Part shown: positions 1 through 8,566 of the stretch, piece after piece | Numbering within the stretch: position 1 is the first letter of the stretch | Layout of the letters: every line of letters starts with the position of its first letter | Origin: Paraburkholderia largidicola | GTDB lineage: Bacteria > Pseudomonadota > Gammaproteobacteria > Burkholderiales > Burkholderiaceae | Direction of reading: 5' to 3' | Length of the DNA stretch: 64,000 nucleotides | NCBI RefSeq assembly: GCF_013426895.1 | Contig: NZ_AP023176.1 | Span: forward strand, 1,736,001-1,800,000 | Made by a program: the position numbers and the translations under genes | Notes under the pieces: generated by a model | Told to the model about the DNA's origin: nothing | What the model saw: only the letters and a program-made list of their open reading frames with translations | Database searches by the model: none

Positions 1-840
1 CAGCAACACGACGCTCACCGCACTCGCCGCGCCCCAACTGTTGTAGATCTCGACATTGCGGCTCACGACCATCGACACCATGATCGACTTGCCGCCGCCC
101 ATCAGCTCAGGCGTGATGTAAAAACCGAGGCACAGCACGAACACGAGCGTCACGCCCGCGACGACGCCGCTCATCGATAGCGGCAGGAACACGCGCCAGA
201 ACACATGCAACGGCGAGCCGCCAAGACTCGCGCCCGCTTGCGACAGGTTGCCGGGAATCTTCTGCATCGCGGAGTACAACGGCAGCACCATGAACGGCAA
301 CAGGATGTGCACCATCGCGACGATCGTGCCGAACTGGTTGTACGAAAGCTGCAACGGCCGGTCGATCAAACCCATCGACAGCAGCGCCTTGTTCACGAGC
401 CCCGTGCGTTGCAGCAGCACGAGCCATGCGTACGTGCGCACGAGCACACTGGTCCAGAACGGCAGAATCACCATGCCGAGTATCAGCGCGCTCCATTTCG
501 GCGGCACGGATGCGGCGAAATACGCCACGGGATAACCGAGCAGCAGCGTAATGCCTGTCACGATGATGCTCAGCTTGAACGTCATCAGAAACGTGTCGAG
601 ATACGTGCCCGTAAAAACGCGCCGATAGTTGACGAGGGTGAACGCGCCGTCGTGATAGATCGACTGCCACGAAAGCCACGCCAGCGGCACCACCAGCAAC
701 ACCACGACGACGAGCAGCGCGGGCGCCATCAGCAGCAGCATCGCGCGGTCTTCGCGCTGCTGGTGACGTACCGACGGATCGATCGTAGTGGCCTGCATCA
801 CAGTCTGTTCCTGGAAAACGTGTTTGGCTGTCGTCATCAT
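1..840 (-). CDS. ABC transporter permease, spermidine/putrescine (PotB/PotH) type, partial
   Basis: Inner-membrane permease of a polyamine/opine-type ABC importer. The reading begins at ATG 840 (MMTTAKHVFQEQ) and continues off the left edge, so 280 codons are present and the C-terminus is missing. The first hydrophobic segment (LLLMAPALLVVVVLLVVP) follows about 35 polar residues and further membrane spans follow. The arrangement around residues 185-230, with a short Gly/Ala-rich EAA-like loop (SQAGASLGGSPLHVFWRVFLP), matches the region that contacts the ATPase in this family. Its start overlaps the stop of the FAD oxidase by 4 bp (ATGA), indicating translational coupling. With the PotA-like ATPase two genes upstream it probably forms one importer; the second permease and binding protein should lie left of the window. 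The family assignment is firm, the substrate is inferred only. Confidence 0.85.
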   Translation of the reverse strand, partial: MMTTAKHVFQEQTVMQATTIDPSVRHQQREDRAMLLLMAPALLVVVVLLVVPLAWLSWQSIYHDGAFTLVNYRRVFTGTYLDTFLMTFKLSIIVTGITLLLGYPVAYFAASVPPKWSALILGMVILPFWTSVLVRTYAWLVLLQRTGLVNKALLSMGLIDRPLQLSYNQFGTIVAMVHILLPFMVLPLYSAMQKIPGNLSQAGASLGGSPLHVFWRVFLPLSMSGVVAGVTLVFVLCLGFYITPELMGGGKSIMVSMVVSRNVEIYNSWGAASAVSVVLL

Positions 841-2168
841 GCACCCACTGCGTCGAGAAACTGATACCACGCGGCGACGAGCCTGACGCCCGGCGCGCGC
901 AGCGAATGAAACGGCACCGGCCGCAAGCCTTGCTGCGCCAGCAACGCCAGCTCGGGCTTCTCGCCGAGCGCCAGCGCAGCGGCATGCTGGCCGATCAGGC
1001 TCGCCATCGCGACACCTGCTCCGTTATACCCGAGACAGAATGTCGTGACGTCGTCGCTGCGGCCGACATGCGGCAACGCGTTGAATGTCATGCCCACATA
1101 GCCCGACCAGCCGTACTCGACACGCACGCCCGCAAGATCCGGAAAGAGCGCGACCATCGCGCGCTGCAACGCATCGAAGCCCGTGGCCTGCCCTTCCTTG
1201 CCGAACGCATCGCGGCCGCCGAACAGCATGCGGCCATCCACCTTGCGAAACCACTTCATCATGCGGCGCGTTTCGGTGTAGCTGCGCCCGTTGACCATCA
1301 GCTTCGCGTCGAGTTCCGGCGACAATCTTTCCGTCGCTATCATCGCGCTGCGAAACGGCACGAGTTCGCGCTGATACGAAGACGTGGCCTGCGTGAGATT
1401 CGAGTAGGCATTGGTCGCGACGATCACCTGCTTCGCGCGCACGCTACCGCCCGGCGCGCGCAGCATCACACCGTCCTGCACGCGCGTCATGTCGAGGATC
1501 GGCGTCGATTCGTAGATCGGTACGCCGCGCGCCGTCAGCGCACGCGCGATGCCGCATACGTATTCGAGCGGCAGGATCGTGCCTGCATCGGCGCTCAGCA
1601 CGCCGCCGACAAAACCGTTCGAGCCTGTCTCATGCGTGATTTCCGCGCGCGACAGCACGCTCATCGAGCCGTCGCCGAGTTGCGTGCGAACCCAGTCGGC
1701 TTCCGCGCGAATCGACGCGAACGCGCGCTCGGTATGCGCGCAACGCAGGCTGCCCGTATGTTCGAAGCGCGCACGCTCGAGCTTGAATTCATCGACGAAC
1801 TGCTCGACCACGCGCACGCCGTCATGTGCGAGCCGGTGCATACGCCTCGCGGTATCGAGATCGTACGCGCTCGCAATCGACGGAAACGACAGTCTGAATT
1901 TCGACGACACCACGCCGCCATTGCGTCCGCTCGCGCCCCAGCCGACGGGATTCGCGTCGAACACCGCGCAATCGACACCGCGCTTTTGCAACGCATACGC
2001 GGCGGCGAGACCCGAGTAACCCGCGCCGATGATCGCGACATCGACGATCAGATCGCGCGCGAGCGGCGCGCCCGTGCTGACGGACGCATCCGCGACGGGC
2101 GAGCGCGCCGCCATCGCCCGCCAGAGCGAGTCCGGCTGCGGCCGGTGCGGTGTCGTCGGCGCGAGCAT
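837..2168 (-). CDS. FAD-dependent amine/amino-acid oxidase (DAO fold, PuuB/DadA-like)
   Basis: A 443-residue flavoprotein of the D-amino-acid-oxidase/glycine-oxidase superfamily, which oxidises C-N bonds of amines or N-substituted amino acids. The ADP-binding GAGYSG fingerprint lies near residue 48 after a roughly 40-residue leader, followed by the GWGASGRNGG signature seen in gamma-glutamylputrescine oxidase-like enzymes. Near the C-terminus GYNGAGVAMASL is the second flavin-contact segment. It sits between a HAD gene (2 bp gap upstream) and the polyamine-type permease (4 bp overlap downstream), so it is co-translated with an importer and probably acts on the imported substrate. A second oxidase of the same family occurs at 18322-19596, also next to a HAD gene. 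No signal peptide, so cytoplasmic. Substrate unknown. Confidence 0.85.
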   Translation of the reverse strand: MLAPTTPHRPQPDSLWRAMAARSPVADASVSTGAPLARDLIVDVAIIGAGYSGLAAAYALQKRGVDCAVFDANPVGWGASGRNGGVVSSKFRLSFPSIASAYDLDTARRMHRLAHDGVRVVEQFVDEFKLERARFEHTGSLRCAHTERAFASIRAEADWVRTQLGDGSMSVLSRAEITHETGSNGFVGGVLSADAGTILPLEYVCGIARALTARGVPIYESTPILDMTRVQDGVMLRAPGGSVRAKQVIVATNAYSNLTQATSSYQRELVPFRSAMIATERLSPELDAKLMVNGRSYTETRRMMKWFRKVDGRMLFGGRDAFGKEGQATGFDALQRAMVALFPDLAGVRVEYGWSGYVGMTFNALPHVGRSDDVTTFCLGYNGAGVAMASLIGQHAAALALGEKPELALLAQQGLRPVPFHSLRAPGVRLVAAWYQFLDAVGA

Positions 2169-2170
2169 GA

Positions 2171-2881
2171 TCAGGCGGCGCGCGCTTCGGCTTCGACGGC
2201 ATCCGCCAGCGCGGCGAGCGTCGCGAACTTGAACGTCGGTTCGGTGACGGCTTCGGGGACGGGTGTTGCGCCAAAACCCTTCAAACCCTGACGACGCTCG
2301 ATCCAGCAGGTCGCGTAGCCGAGCTTCGTCGCGATGCCGATGTCGTGATACTGGCTTTGCGCGGTATGCAGGATTTCGCCGAACTTGTAGCCGAATGCCG
2401 CCTGGCGTCCGCGGTTGTACGCGAAGAACTGCGGATCGGGTTTCGCCACACCCGTTTCGTCGCAGCAGACCGTGTCGTCGAACGGATCGCCGAGTGTGTG
2501 CGCATACGCCGACAGCGCGACGCGGTCCGCGTTCGTCATCGCGACGAGGCGATAGTGCTTGCGCAGCCGCTTCAGCGCCGCGACGGAATCTTCGAATGCG
2601 GGCCAGTCGAGCACGTCGCGCTGGAACGCAGCGGCCGATTGCGCGTCATCGGGCAGGCCGAGTTCTTTCGCGACGTACAGATAGACGTTGGCCATTTCAT
2701 GGCTCGAGCGGCCCGGATAGGTCGCGCGGCCGCGCATGTACGGCTCGAAGATTGCTTCGTCGGTCAGGTCTTTCGCTTTTGCGCCGCCCAGACGCCGTAT
2801 CGAGGCGAGCACGCCCTTTTCGAAGTTGATCAGCGTGCCGACGACATCGAACGTCAGAACCTTGAAATCGGTGAGCTTCAT
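2171..2881 (-). CDS. HAD superfamily hydrolase, haloacid dehalogenase type II-like
   Basis: A 236-residue protein with the HAD motif I variant LTFDVVGTL at residues 8-16 (nucleophile Asp and a following T-L), motif II MTNAD near residue 115 and a motif III Lys in GVAKPDPQFF. The start at ATG 2881 (MKLTDFKV) is preferred over an upstream in-frame ATG because AAAAGGAT precedes it at ribosome-binding distance. It is 2 bp upstream of the FAD oxidase gene and 69 bp after the PotA-like ATPase gene, in one minus-strand transcription unit. It resembles the HAD gene at 19623-20291 in length and context. In family members the reaction is hydrolysis of 2-haloacids or phosphoesters; here the recurring pairing with an amine oxidase suggests an unassigned step in amine catabolism. 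Confidence 0.8.
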   Translation of the reverse strand: MKLTDFKVLTFDVVGTLINFEKGVLASIRRLGGAKAKDLTDEAIFEPYMRGRATYPGRSSHEMANVYLYVAKELGLPDDAQSAAAFQRDVLDWPAFEDSVAALKRLRKHYRLVAMTNADRVALSAYAHTLGDPFDDTVCCDETGVAKPDPQFFAYNRGRQAAFGYKFGEILHTAQSQYHDIGIATKLGYATCWIERRQGLKGFGATPVPEAVTEPTFKFATLAALADAVEAEARAA

Positions 2882-2950
2882 TGCATCATCCTTTTGCAGT
2901 TTGCGTGAATCGCGTAAGAAGGCATGCCCGTGCACAGGCGGTGAGTGAAT

Positions 2951-4033
2951 TCAGGCGGGCACGACGATCGTGTCCTGAGGATCGAGCGCGACCGTCATCT
3001 GCGCGCCCGGCGATGGAATGCGCCGGCGCGCTTCGTGGCTGCCGGGTTGTCGAAGGCTGATGGCCGTGCCGTCGGCGAGCGCGGCGAACACGCGCAGGCT
3101 CTCGCCCTGATACAGCACTTCGGTGACGCGGCACGACAGGCGATTTGCGTGCGCGACGCCCTGCCCATCCGCGGCGTCGATTACGAGCTTCTCCGTCTGC
3201 ACCGCGAGCAGCAGTTTGTCGCCGCGTGGCAGCGGATGCGCGGTGCGCAACACGGCATCGCCGAGACGCACGGCGTCGTCGCCAGCGCGGCTGACGTTGA
3301 GCAGCGTCGCTTCGCCGATGAAGCTCGCGACGAACGCATCGCACGGGCGGTCATAGAGGCGTTCGGGTGTATCGATCTGCACGAGCTTGCCGTCCTTCAG
3401 CACGGCGACGCGGTCACTCATCGTCAGCGCTTCACGCTGGTCGTGCGTGACGTTGACGATGGTCGCGCCGAGCTTGCGATGCAGGCGGCGCAATTCGATC
3501 TGCATGGTTTCGCGCAGTTGCTTGTCGAGCGCGGAGAGCGGCTCGTCCATCAGGATCAGCTGCGGCTCGAACACCATCGCCCGCGCGAGCGCCACGCGCT
3601 GACGCTGGCCGCCCGACAACTGGCTGATGTTGCGCGACTCGTAGCCATTCAGTTCGACCATCGCGAGCGCGTCGGCGACCTTCTTCGCCCAGCCTGCTTT
3701 CGGCTCGCGGCGCGCACGCAGCGGAAAGGCGACGTTCTCGCCGACTGTCATATGAGGAAACAGCGCGTAGTTCTGGAACACGATGCCGATGTTGCGCTTG
3801 TGCGGCGGCGCAAATGTAATGTCGCGCTCACCGACCCAGACCGTACCGGAACTCGGCTGCACGAAGCCGCCGAGGATGCCGAGCAAGGTCGTCTTGCCCG
3901 ACCCGGACGGCCCGAGCAGCGACACGAATTCACCCGGCGCGATATCGAGCGATACGTCGTCCAGCGCGACCACTGGACCATAACGCTTCGCTGCCGACCT
4001 GATCGATACTCCCGTTTTCGCTCGTGCGTCCAT
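2951..4033 (-). CDS. ABC transporter ATP-binding protein, PotA type
   Basis: ATPase subunit (about 360 residues) of a spermidine/putrescine-type importer. Walker A is GPSGSGKTT near residue 45, the Q-loop is in VFQNYALFPHMTVGEN, the signature is LSGGQRQRVALARAM near residue 145 and Walker B is LILMDEPLSALD. After residue 240 there is a C-terminal TOBE-type beta region typical of PotA/FbpC. The start at ATG 4033 (MDARAKTGVSI) gives the normal family length; an in-frame ATG at 4105 would add 24 residues unlike the family. The gene is divergent from the LysR gene at 4134 across about 100 bp and is first in the unit potA-HAD-oxidase-permease. It energises the permease at the left edge. Confidence 0.9.
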   Translation of the reverse strand: MDARAKTGVSIRSAAKRYGPVVALDDVSLDIAPGEFVSLLGPSGSGKTTLLGILGGFVQPSSGTVWVGERDITFAPPHKRNIGIVFQNYALFPHMTVGENVAFPLRARREPKAGWAKKVADALAMVELNGYESRNISQLSGGQRQRVALARAMVFEPQLILMDEPLSALDKQLRETMQIELRRLHRKLGATIVNVTHDQREALTMSDRVAVLKDGKLVQIDTPERLYDRPCDAFVASFIGEATLLNVSRAGDDAVRLGDAVLRTAHPLPRGDKLLLAVQTEKLVIDAADGQGVAHANRLSCRVTEVLYQGESLRVFAALADGTAISLRQPGSHEARRRIPSPGAQMTVALDPQDTIVVPA

Positions 4034-4133
4034 GGTGCCTGTCTCGCTGGAAAGGGGTGTGTTGAGAAAAATATAAGTCCCGTTCTTTTTGACGGCAATT
4101 CCCAAATTGTTGGATCGGGCATAACATCAGGTC

Positions 4134-5105
4134 ATGCCCAACCTTCGCAAGAAACTACCGAGTGCGAATGCGCTGTTCGTGTTCGAAGCGGCCGCCCGCT
4201 GCGGCAACTTCACGCGCGCCGCGCAGGAGCTCTATGTGAGCCAGCCTGCCGTGAGCCGCATGCTCGCGCGCATGGAGGACCATATCGGCGTGCGCCTGTT
4301 CGAGCGGGTGCGCGGCGGTATCGAACTCACTGAAAGCGGCAAGATTCTGTATCGCGCGATCTCTGAGGGCTTCAATGGCGTAGAAAACGCAATCAGGGAA
4401 ATCGAGGCCCGTGCGACGGGCGTCGAGTCGGTGACGTTGTCGGTTTCGACGGGTTTCACCACGCATTGGCTGATGCCGCGCATGAGCCGGCTGAATCAGG
4501 CTTTCCCTAATATCGATTTGCGGTTTCAGCTGATATCGGGGCGGATCGGCGGACCGCTGAATGACGTCGATCTCGGGATGCGGTTTTTGCACGATGGCGA
4601 GATCGATGAGCACGCGGTGCTCGTGATGCCTGAAACGCTTTTGCCTGTTTGCAATGAGCGGTATCGGGAGAATGCGTCAAGCGATGCGGGGCGCGCGCAT
4701 GGGGATACGGTCATCGTCATGGATGACGAGGAGCGCGGCTGGCACGAGCGGTTCGGCGCGTTCGTCGGGCATGGGCGGCATGTCGCCGGGATGCTGAGCT
4801 TCAATGATTACGCGATTGTGGTGCAGGCAGCGCTGCTTGGGCAGGGGATCGCGCTTGGGTGGCTCAATGTCGTATCGCATTGGCTCGCGCAAGGAGCGCT
4901 TTTGCCTGCTGAGCAGGAAGTGATCGTGACGAATCGGCGATGCTGTCTGGTGCGGCCTGCTAACAAGCCTTTACGGCCTATCGTGGACGACGTCCGCGAT
5001 TGGCTCATCGAAGAGACTCGCAATGATATGCGGATCATCGAGAAGAAGTACCCTCGGCTTGGGTTGCGGGAGGCTATGGGGCAGACGGGGTTGAAGTTCG
5101 CGTAG
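4134..5105 (+). CDS. LysR-family transcriptional regulator (GcvA-like)
   Basis: A 323-residue LTTR. The N-terminal winged helix-turn-helix (LPSANALFVFEAAARCGN ... SQPAVSRMLARME) spans residues 8-65 and the effector-binding domain follows. The opening LPSANALFVFEA pattern is that of the GcvA/AmpR subgroup. Its start is GTC-ATG at 4134. It lies divergent to the potA-HAD-oxidase-permease unit, the classic position for a LysR regulator of the adjacent operon, so it most likely controls uptake and oxidation of that amine-like substrate. The last 200 bases have noticeably lower GC at third positions than neighbouring genes. Regulon assignment is inferred from position. Confidence 0.85.
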   Translation: MPNLRKKLPSANALFVFEAAARCGNFTRAAQELYVSQPAVSRMLARMEDHIGVRLFERVRGGIELTESGKILYRAISEGFNGVENAIREIEARATGVESVTLSVSTGFTTHWLMPRMSRLNQAFPNIDLRFQLISGRIGGPLNDVDLGMRFLHDGEIDEHAVLVMPETLLPVCNERYRENASSDAGRAHGDTVIVMDDEERGWHERFGAFVGHGRHVAGMLSFNDYAIVVQAALLGQGIALGWLNVVSHWLAQGALLPAEQEVIVTNRRCCLVRPANKPLRPIVDDVRDWLIEETRNDMRIIEKKYPRLGLREAMGQTGLKFA

Positions 5106-5135
5106 TCGCGCAAGACCTCTTGTGAAATACGGCCC

Positions 5136-5267
5136 TCACGACGTGTGACGTCGACAGAAGGCCAGGTCGTACACCCGACGACGTACCGCGAGCAGCAATG
5201 CGGCCTGCCGCGGCGTAGCGGCGCCGTCATACAACGCCTGCAGCAATCGTTCGTGTTCGGTGACCAT
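5136..5267 (-). pseudogene. possible C-terminal remnant of a transcription regulator
   Basis: Between the LysR gene and the decarboxylase gene, the minus strand has an open stretch of 43 codons beginning MVTEHERLLQAL and ending FCRRHTS, with no good ribosome-binding site. The pattern EHERLLQALYDG followed by a helix rich in Ala/Leu/Arg resembles the end of a GntR FCD ligand domain. If so it is the degraded tail of a regulator that once served the 5347-7796 operon. An upstream in-frame stop lies a few codons before it. The resemblance is weak and it may be chance coding. Confidence 0.2.
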
Positions 5268-5346
5268 CGTAGATCGCTCGCAGAATGATGGGGAAGATCA
5301 ACATGCGACGCCGGCGCGCCCGCATCGGCATCCATCGGCGGCCCGC

Positions 5347-6339
5347 TTACAGGCGAAGCAGCCGCGCGGCATTCGTGCGGCCGATCTTGATGCGGTCATT
5401 CTCGCTGAGCAGCGCCTGATCGAACCATTCGCAGCCGGTCTGCATGCTTTCGTACGGATAGTCCACCGAGAACAGCACGCGATCCATGCCGATCTCGCTT
5501 ATCGTGTCCAGCAGGCCTTTCGTGTGAAAGTGGCCGCTCGTCGTGACATAGAAATTGTCGCTGAAGTATTCGCCGACGCGCCGCTGCGCCTGACCGAGTC
5601 CTGCGCCATCGCGCTGCATGTGCAGCCGATGCTCGAGACGCGGCAGCATCAGCGGCAGCCCCTCGCCCAGGTGGCCGACGATAACCGTCAACGTCGGATA
5701 GCGATCGAACAATCCGCTGAGCATCAGACGTATCGCGTGGGTCGCGGTCTCGTGTGCGAAGCCCCATGCCGAGCCTACCAGCGACGCATAGCCTTCGTAA
5801 ATCCGCTGCTGGCCAGGCAAGGGCTCGCGGGGATGCAGGTAGACGGGAACGTCGAGCGCGGCGGCGCGCTCCCAGAACTCCCAGACGGGCGCTTCGTCGA
5901 GATATTGCGCGCTGTCGGCATGGCCGATATTCGTGTAGCCGTTGACGAGTGCGCCCAGCATGCCCAGTTCAGTGACCGCCCGTTCGAGTTCGTCCGCCGC
6001 ATCGCGCGGCGATTGCAGCGCAACGGTCGCGAACGCGCGCAAGCGCGTCGGATGCTTGCGCGTGAATCGCTCGGCGATCTCGTCGTTGGTGCGTTTCGCG
6101 AAGTCGACGGCTTTCGCGCGGTCGAGGATCGATTGCGCACCGGGCGACGTCAGCGACAGCACCGCGATGTCGATACCCCACCCGTCCATCTCGTCGATGC
6201 GCCCGTCCGGGTCGAGCAGGCGCGCATCGACGTCGTCCATGTAGGCCTTGCCGTTGCGGGCAGCCTCGCCGGAGGCATTCCACAGGCTATTGTTGAGGTC
6301 AGTGGTCAGATGCTCCTCGAGCACGATTTTGCCTTTCAT
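5347..6339 (-). CDS. amidohydrolase-family decarboxylase (2,3-dihydroxybenzoate / gamma-resorcylate decarboxylase-like)
   Basis: A 330-residue ACMSD-type metal-dependent TIM barrel. The N-terminal metal motif ExH is present as VLEEH at residues 6-10; an interior His is in VYLHPREP; a later His is in VIVGHLGEGLP; the terminal metal Asp is in FSVDYPYES. These are the marks of the reversible nonoxidative aryl decarboxylases. Start is ATG 6339 (MKGKIVLEEH), overlapping the stop of the aldehyde dehydrogenase by 4 bp (ATGA), so the two are translationally coupled. The pair suggests a short pathway: aromatic aldehyde oxidised to the acid, then decarboxylated to a phenol. The exact aromatic substrate cannot be read from sequence. 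Confidence 0.8.
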   Translation of the reverse strand: MKGKIVLEEHLTTDLNNSLWNASGEAARNGKAYMDDVDARLLDPDGRIDEMDGWGIDIAVLSLTSPGAQSILDRAKAVDFAKRTNDEIAERFTRKHPTRLRAFATVALQSPRDAADELERAVTELGMLGALVNGYTNIGHADSAQYLDEAPVWEFWERAAALDVPVYLHPREPLPGQQRIYEGYASLVGSAWGFAHETATHAIRLMLSGLFDRYPTLTVIVGHLGEGLPLMLPRLEHRLHMQRDGAGLGQAQRRVGEYFSDNFYVTTSGHFHTKGLLDTISEIGMDRVLFSVDYPYESMQTGCEWFDQALLSENDRIKIGRTNAARLLRL

Positions 6340-7796
6340 TGCGCTTCTCCCGCGGTGAACGTGATGTGCTTGTATTCGATGAAGTCGTCGATCGCCGCCG
6401 CCCCGTTGAGCCGGCCCAACCCGGACTGCCGATAACCGCCTTCCTCGAACTCGTCGTAGACCTTCGCCCAGTCGTTGATCCACACCGTGCCGGCGTCCAG
6501 TTCCCGCGCCACGCGAAACGGGCGCTGCACGTCGCGCGTCCAGATCGCGGCGGCGAGTCCGTACTCGCTGTCGTTGGCGAGCGCGATAGCCTGCGCCTCG
6601 GTATCGAACATCTGCATCGTCATCACGGGGCCAAAGGTTTCCTGCTGCACGATGTCCAGCTTTGAATCGTCGACCTCCAGCAAGGTCGGACGATAGAAGG
6701 CGCCGCGCGCGAGCTTGCCGTCGGTGGCGGGGCCGCCGCGCAACACGACTCGCGCGCCCGCCGCGATCGCCCGCTCGACCGCGCCGTTGACGCGCTCGAC
6801 GTTCGCCTTGTCGATGAGCGGCCCCATGTCGCTGGCAGGATCGGCGGCGGGCCCGACGCGTACTGCGCGAAGACGCGCAGCGAGACCGTCGCGCACCGTG
6901 TCCGCAATGCCGCGCTGAACCAGCAGCCGCGAACCCGTCATGCAGAACTGCCCGGCGAACACGGTCAGCGACTTCTCGATGATGGGCAGTGCGTCATCGA
7001 GCTTCGCATCGTCGAATACCAGATGAGGCGTCTTGCCGCCCAACTCCAGACCGAAGCGCTTCAACCGCTGCGCGCCCACGGCGGAGATCGCGCGGCCCGT
7101 GGCGGATGAGCCGGTGAAGCTGATGACGGGCACGTCCGGCGATGCAACGAGAAATCTGGACCCTGCCGAGCCCGACTCGCTGAACAGGTTGATCACGCCG
7201 CGCGGCAACGATCTCGCTTGCGAGAGCGCGTCGGCGATCAACGCGTTGGTCTGCGCCGTCTGGCCCGGCATCTTGATCGCGACCGTCGTCCCCGCCGCCA
7301 GCGCCGGTGCGAGCGAGCGCGCCAGCAGGACCACGGGAGAATTCCACGGCACGATGATGCCCGCGACGCCCATCGGTTCGCGCAGCACGAGGGAAACGAC
7401 ATCCCGGCGCGGCGTGCCGCTGCCCCCTCGTTCCGCGAGCGCGAGTGCGGCGTAGTAACGGAATTTCGACGGCACCATCTCGACCTCGAAGCGCGCTTCG
7501 GGCCGCGTTTTTCCGTTTTCGAGCGAGAGCAGGTCGATGATCGCCTCGGTCCGCTGCTCGAATGCGGCCGCGATTTCCTCGAGCACGCGTGCGCGCAGCG
7601 CGGCATCGCGCTTCCATGATTTCCCGTCGAACGCGCGCAGCGCTGCGGCAACGGCCGCGCGTGCTTCGGGTTCGCCGCCGTCGGCATAGCTGCCGATCAC
7701 TGTGCCCGTCGCAGGATCGATGGAATCGCGATGAACGGCGGAATCCGTCCATTGCCCGTCGATCCAGTGTTTCGCCGGCGTGGTGCGCTTCATCAT
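6336..7796 (-). CDS. NAD(P)-dependent aldehyde dehydrogenase
   Basis: A 486-residue ALDH. Cofactor-binding PWNSPVVLLA lies near residue 147, the catalytic general base Glu is in GLELGGKTPHLVF near residue 250 and the nucleophile Cys is in FAGQFCMTGSRLLV near residue 285; a C-terminal EEGGYRQSGLGR segment is typical. Start chosen at the tandem ATG 7796 (MMKRTTPAKHWIDG); the longer in-frame extension to 8147 has no domain content. It is the first gene of a two-gene operon with the decarboxylase. Likely oxidises an aromatic or short aldehyde to the acid. Confidence 0.85.
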   Translation of the reverse strand: MMKRTTPAKHWIDGQWTDSAVHRDSIDPATGTVIGSYADGGEPEARAAVAAALRAFDGKSWKRDAALRARVLEEIAAAFEQRTEAIIDLLSLENGKTRPEARFEVEMVPSKFRYYAALALAERGGSGTPRRDVVSLVLREPMGVAGIIVPWNSPVVLLARSLAPALAAGTTVAIKMPGQTAQTNALIADALSQARSLPRGVINLFSESGSAGSRFLVASPDVPVISFTGSSATGRAISAVGAQRLKRFGLELGGKTPHLVFDDAKLDDALPIIEKSLTVFAGQFCMTGSRLLVQRGIADTVRDGLAARLRAVRVGPAADPASDMGPLIDKANVERVNGAVERAIAAGARVVLRGGPATDGKLARGAFYRPTLLEVDDSKLDIVQQETFGPVMTMQMFDTEAQAIALANDSEYGLAAAIWTRDVQRPFRVARELDAGTVWINDWAKVYDEFEEGGYRQSGLGRLNGAAAIDDFIEYKHITFTAGEAQ

Positions 7797-8159
7797 GGTC
7801 CTCACTTGAATGACGGGGAGATCGTGATGGCCCCGATCACGCAGGGCACTGCCGGCAGAGTAGAAGCGCAAGCCGTCCGGCAACAGTGCGCGGCAATCGA
7901 ATCTGCGGTTCCGCTTTTTCGAACACGCGGGTCCTGGCCCCCGCATCCATGCATTCGCGCACGGCCCGAGCGCCGTACACGGTCGCGTTCGACTGGATCG
8001 AACCTCGGGTTCGACATCCGCGGCCTGTTCGAAGGCGTGCGACATGGCTACCGTGACTACCTGTAGAGGCCATGAACGGAGATCGTGATGGAACAGCACA
8101 GTGCCAGGCGTTACCGCGATTGATTTGCGCTGCTGATGAATCGTCAAAAGGAGAGGTCA
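7797..8159. other. intergenic region, divergent promoters
   Basis: Separates the aldehyde dehydrogenase operon (minus) from the SnoaL gene (plus). Open frames here have no recognisable content. A 14-bp direct repeat (GGAGATCGTGATGG) occurs at 7817-7830 and 8077-8090, one copy near each end, which could be a binding site pair or chance. Confidence 0.4.
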
Positions 8160-8558
8160 ATGAACGCAGATGAAAGAGCGATCAACGATGTATTGAGTCA
8201 ATACGAGGCCGCGCTGAATGCGTCGGATGCCAATGCCGTCATGCGGCTATATGCCGGCGACGGCGTGTTCCTGCCGCAACACTTCCAGCCAGGCGTCGGC
8301 GCCGCGGAGATCAGGCGCACGTATGACAGCGTGTTCAGTGCGATCCAGTTGAGCGTGACGTTCGAGGTACAGGAAATTCTCCAGCTCTCGCCTTTCTGGG
8401 CGATAGCGCGGACCCGCTCGAACGGAACGGTAAAGGTACACGCCACTGGCGAGAGCAAAGAGGAAGCGAATCAGGAACTCTTCCTGTTCCAGAAGGTTGA
8501 GGGAACATGGAAGATTGCCCGTTACGCGTTTTCGACTACCAATCCAGCTACCGCGTGA
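8160..8558 (+). CDS. SnoaL/NTF2-like (SgcJ/EcaC) protein
   Basis: A 132-residue protein of the nuclear-transport-factor-2 cone fold: N-terminal helices (INDVLSQYEAALNASDANAVMRLY) then beta strands containing FLPQHFQPGVG and TFEVQEI, ending with FQKVEGTWKIARYAF, the typical SgcJ/EcaC terminal strand. Members act as small isomerases, cyclases or as binding proteins of unknown function. Start is ATG 8160, preceded by AAAAGGAGAGG. The stop is 8 bp before the DoxX gene, so the two are co-transcribed. No signal peptide. Exact function unknown. Confidence 0.8.
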   Translation: MNADERAINDVLSQYEAALNASDANAVMRLYAGDGVFLPQHFQPGVGAAEIRRTYDSVFSAIQLSVTFEVQEILQLSPFWAIARTRSNGTVKVHATGESKEEANQELFLFQKVEGTWKIARYAFSTTNPATA

Positions 8559-8566
8559 GGTGCGCG

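Noticed and set aside
107..985. A long minus-strand open frame at the left edge
   Set aside because: Low-complexity Arg/Ala-rich translation; the true gene is the permease in another frame starting at 840.
4034..4133. Imperfect dyad around ATTCCCAAATTGTTGGAT in the potA/LysR divergent promoter as a LysR box
   Set aside because: Only about half of the arm positions pair, too weak to report as a site.
7837..8160. Minus-strand open frame of 107 codons upstream of the ALDH gene
   Set aside because: No ribosome-binding site, no domain and composition of a GC-rich shadow.
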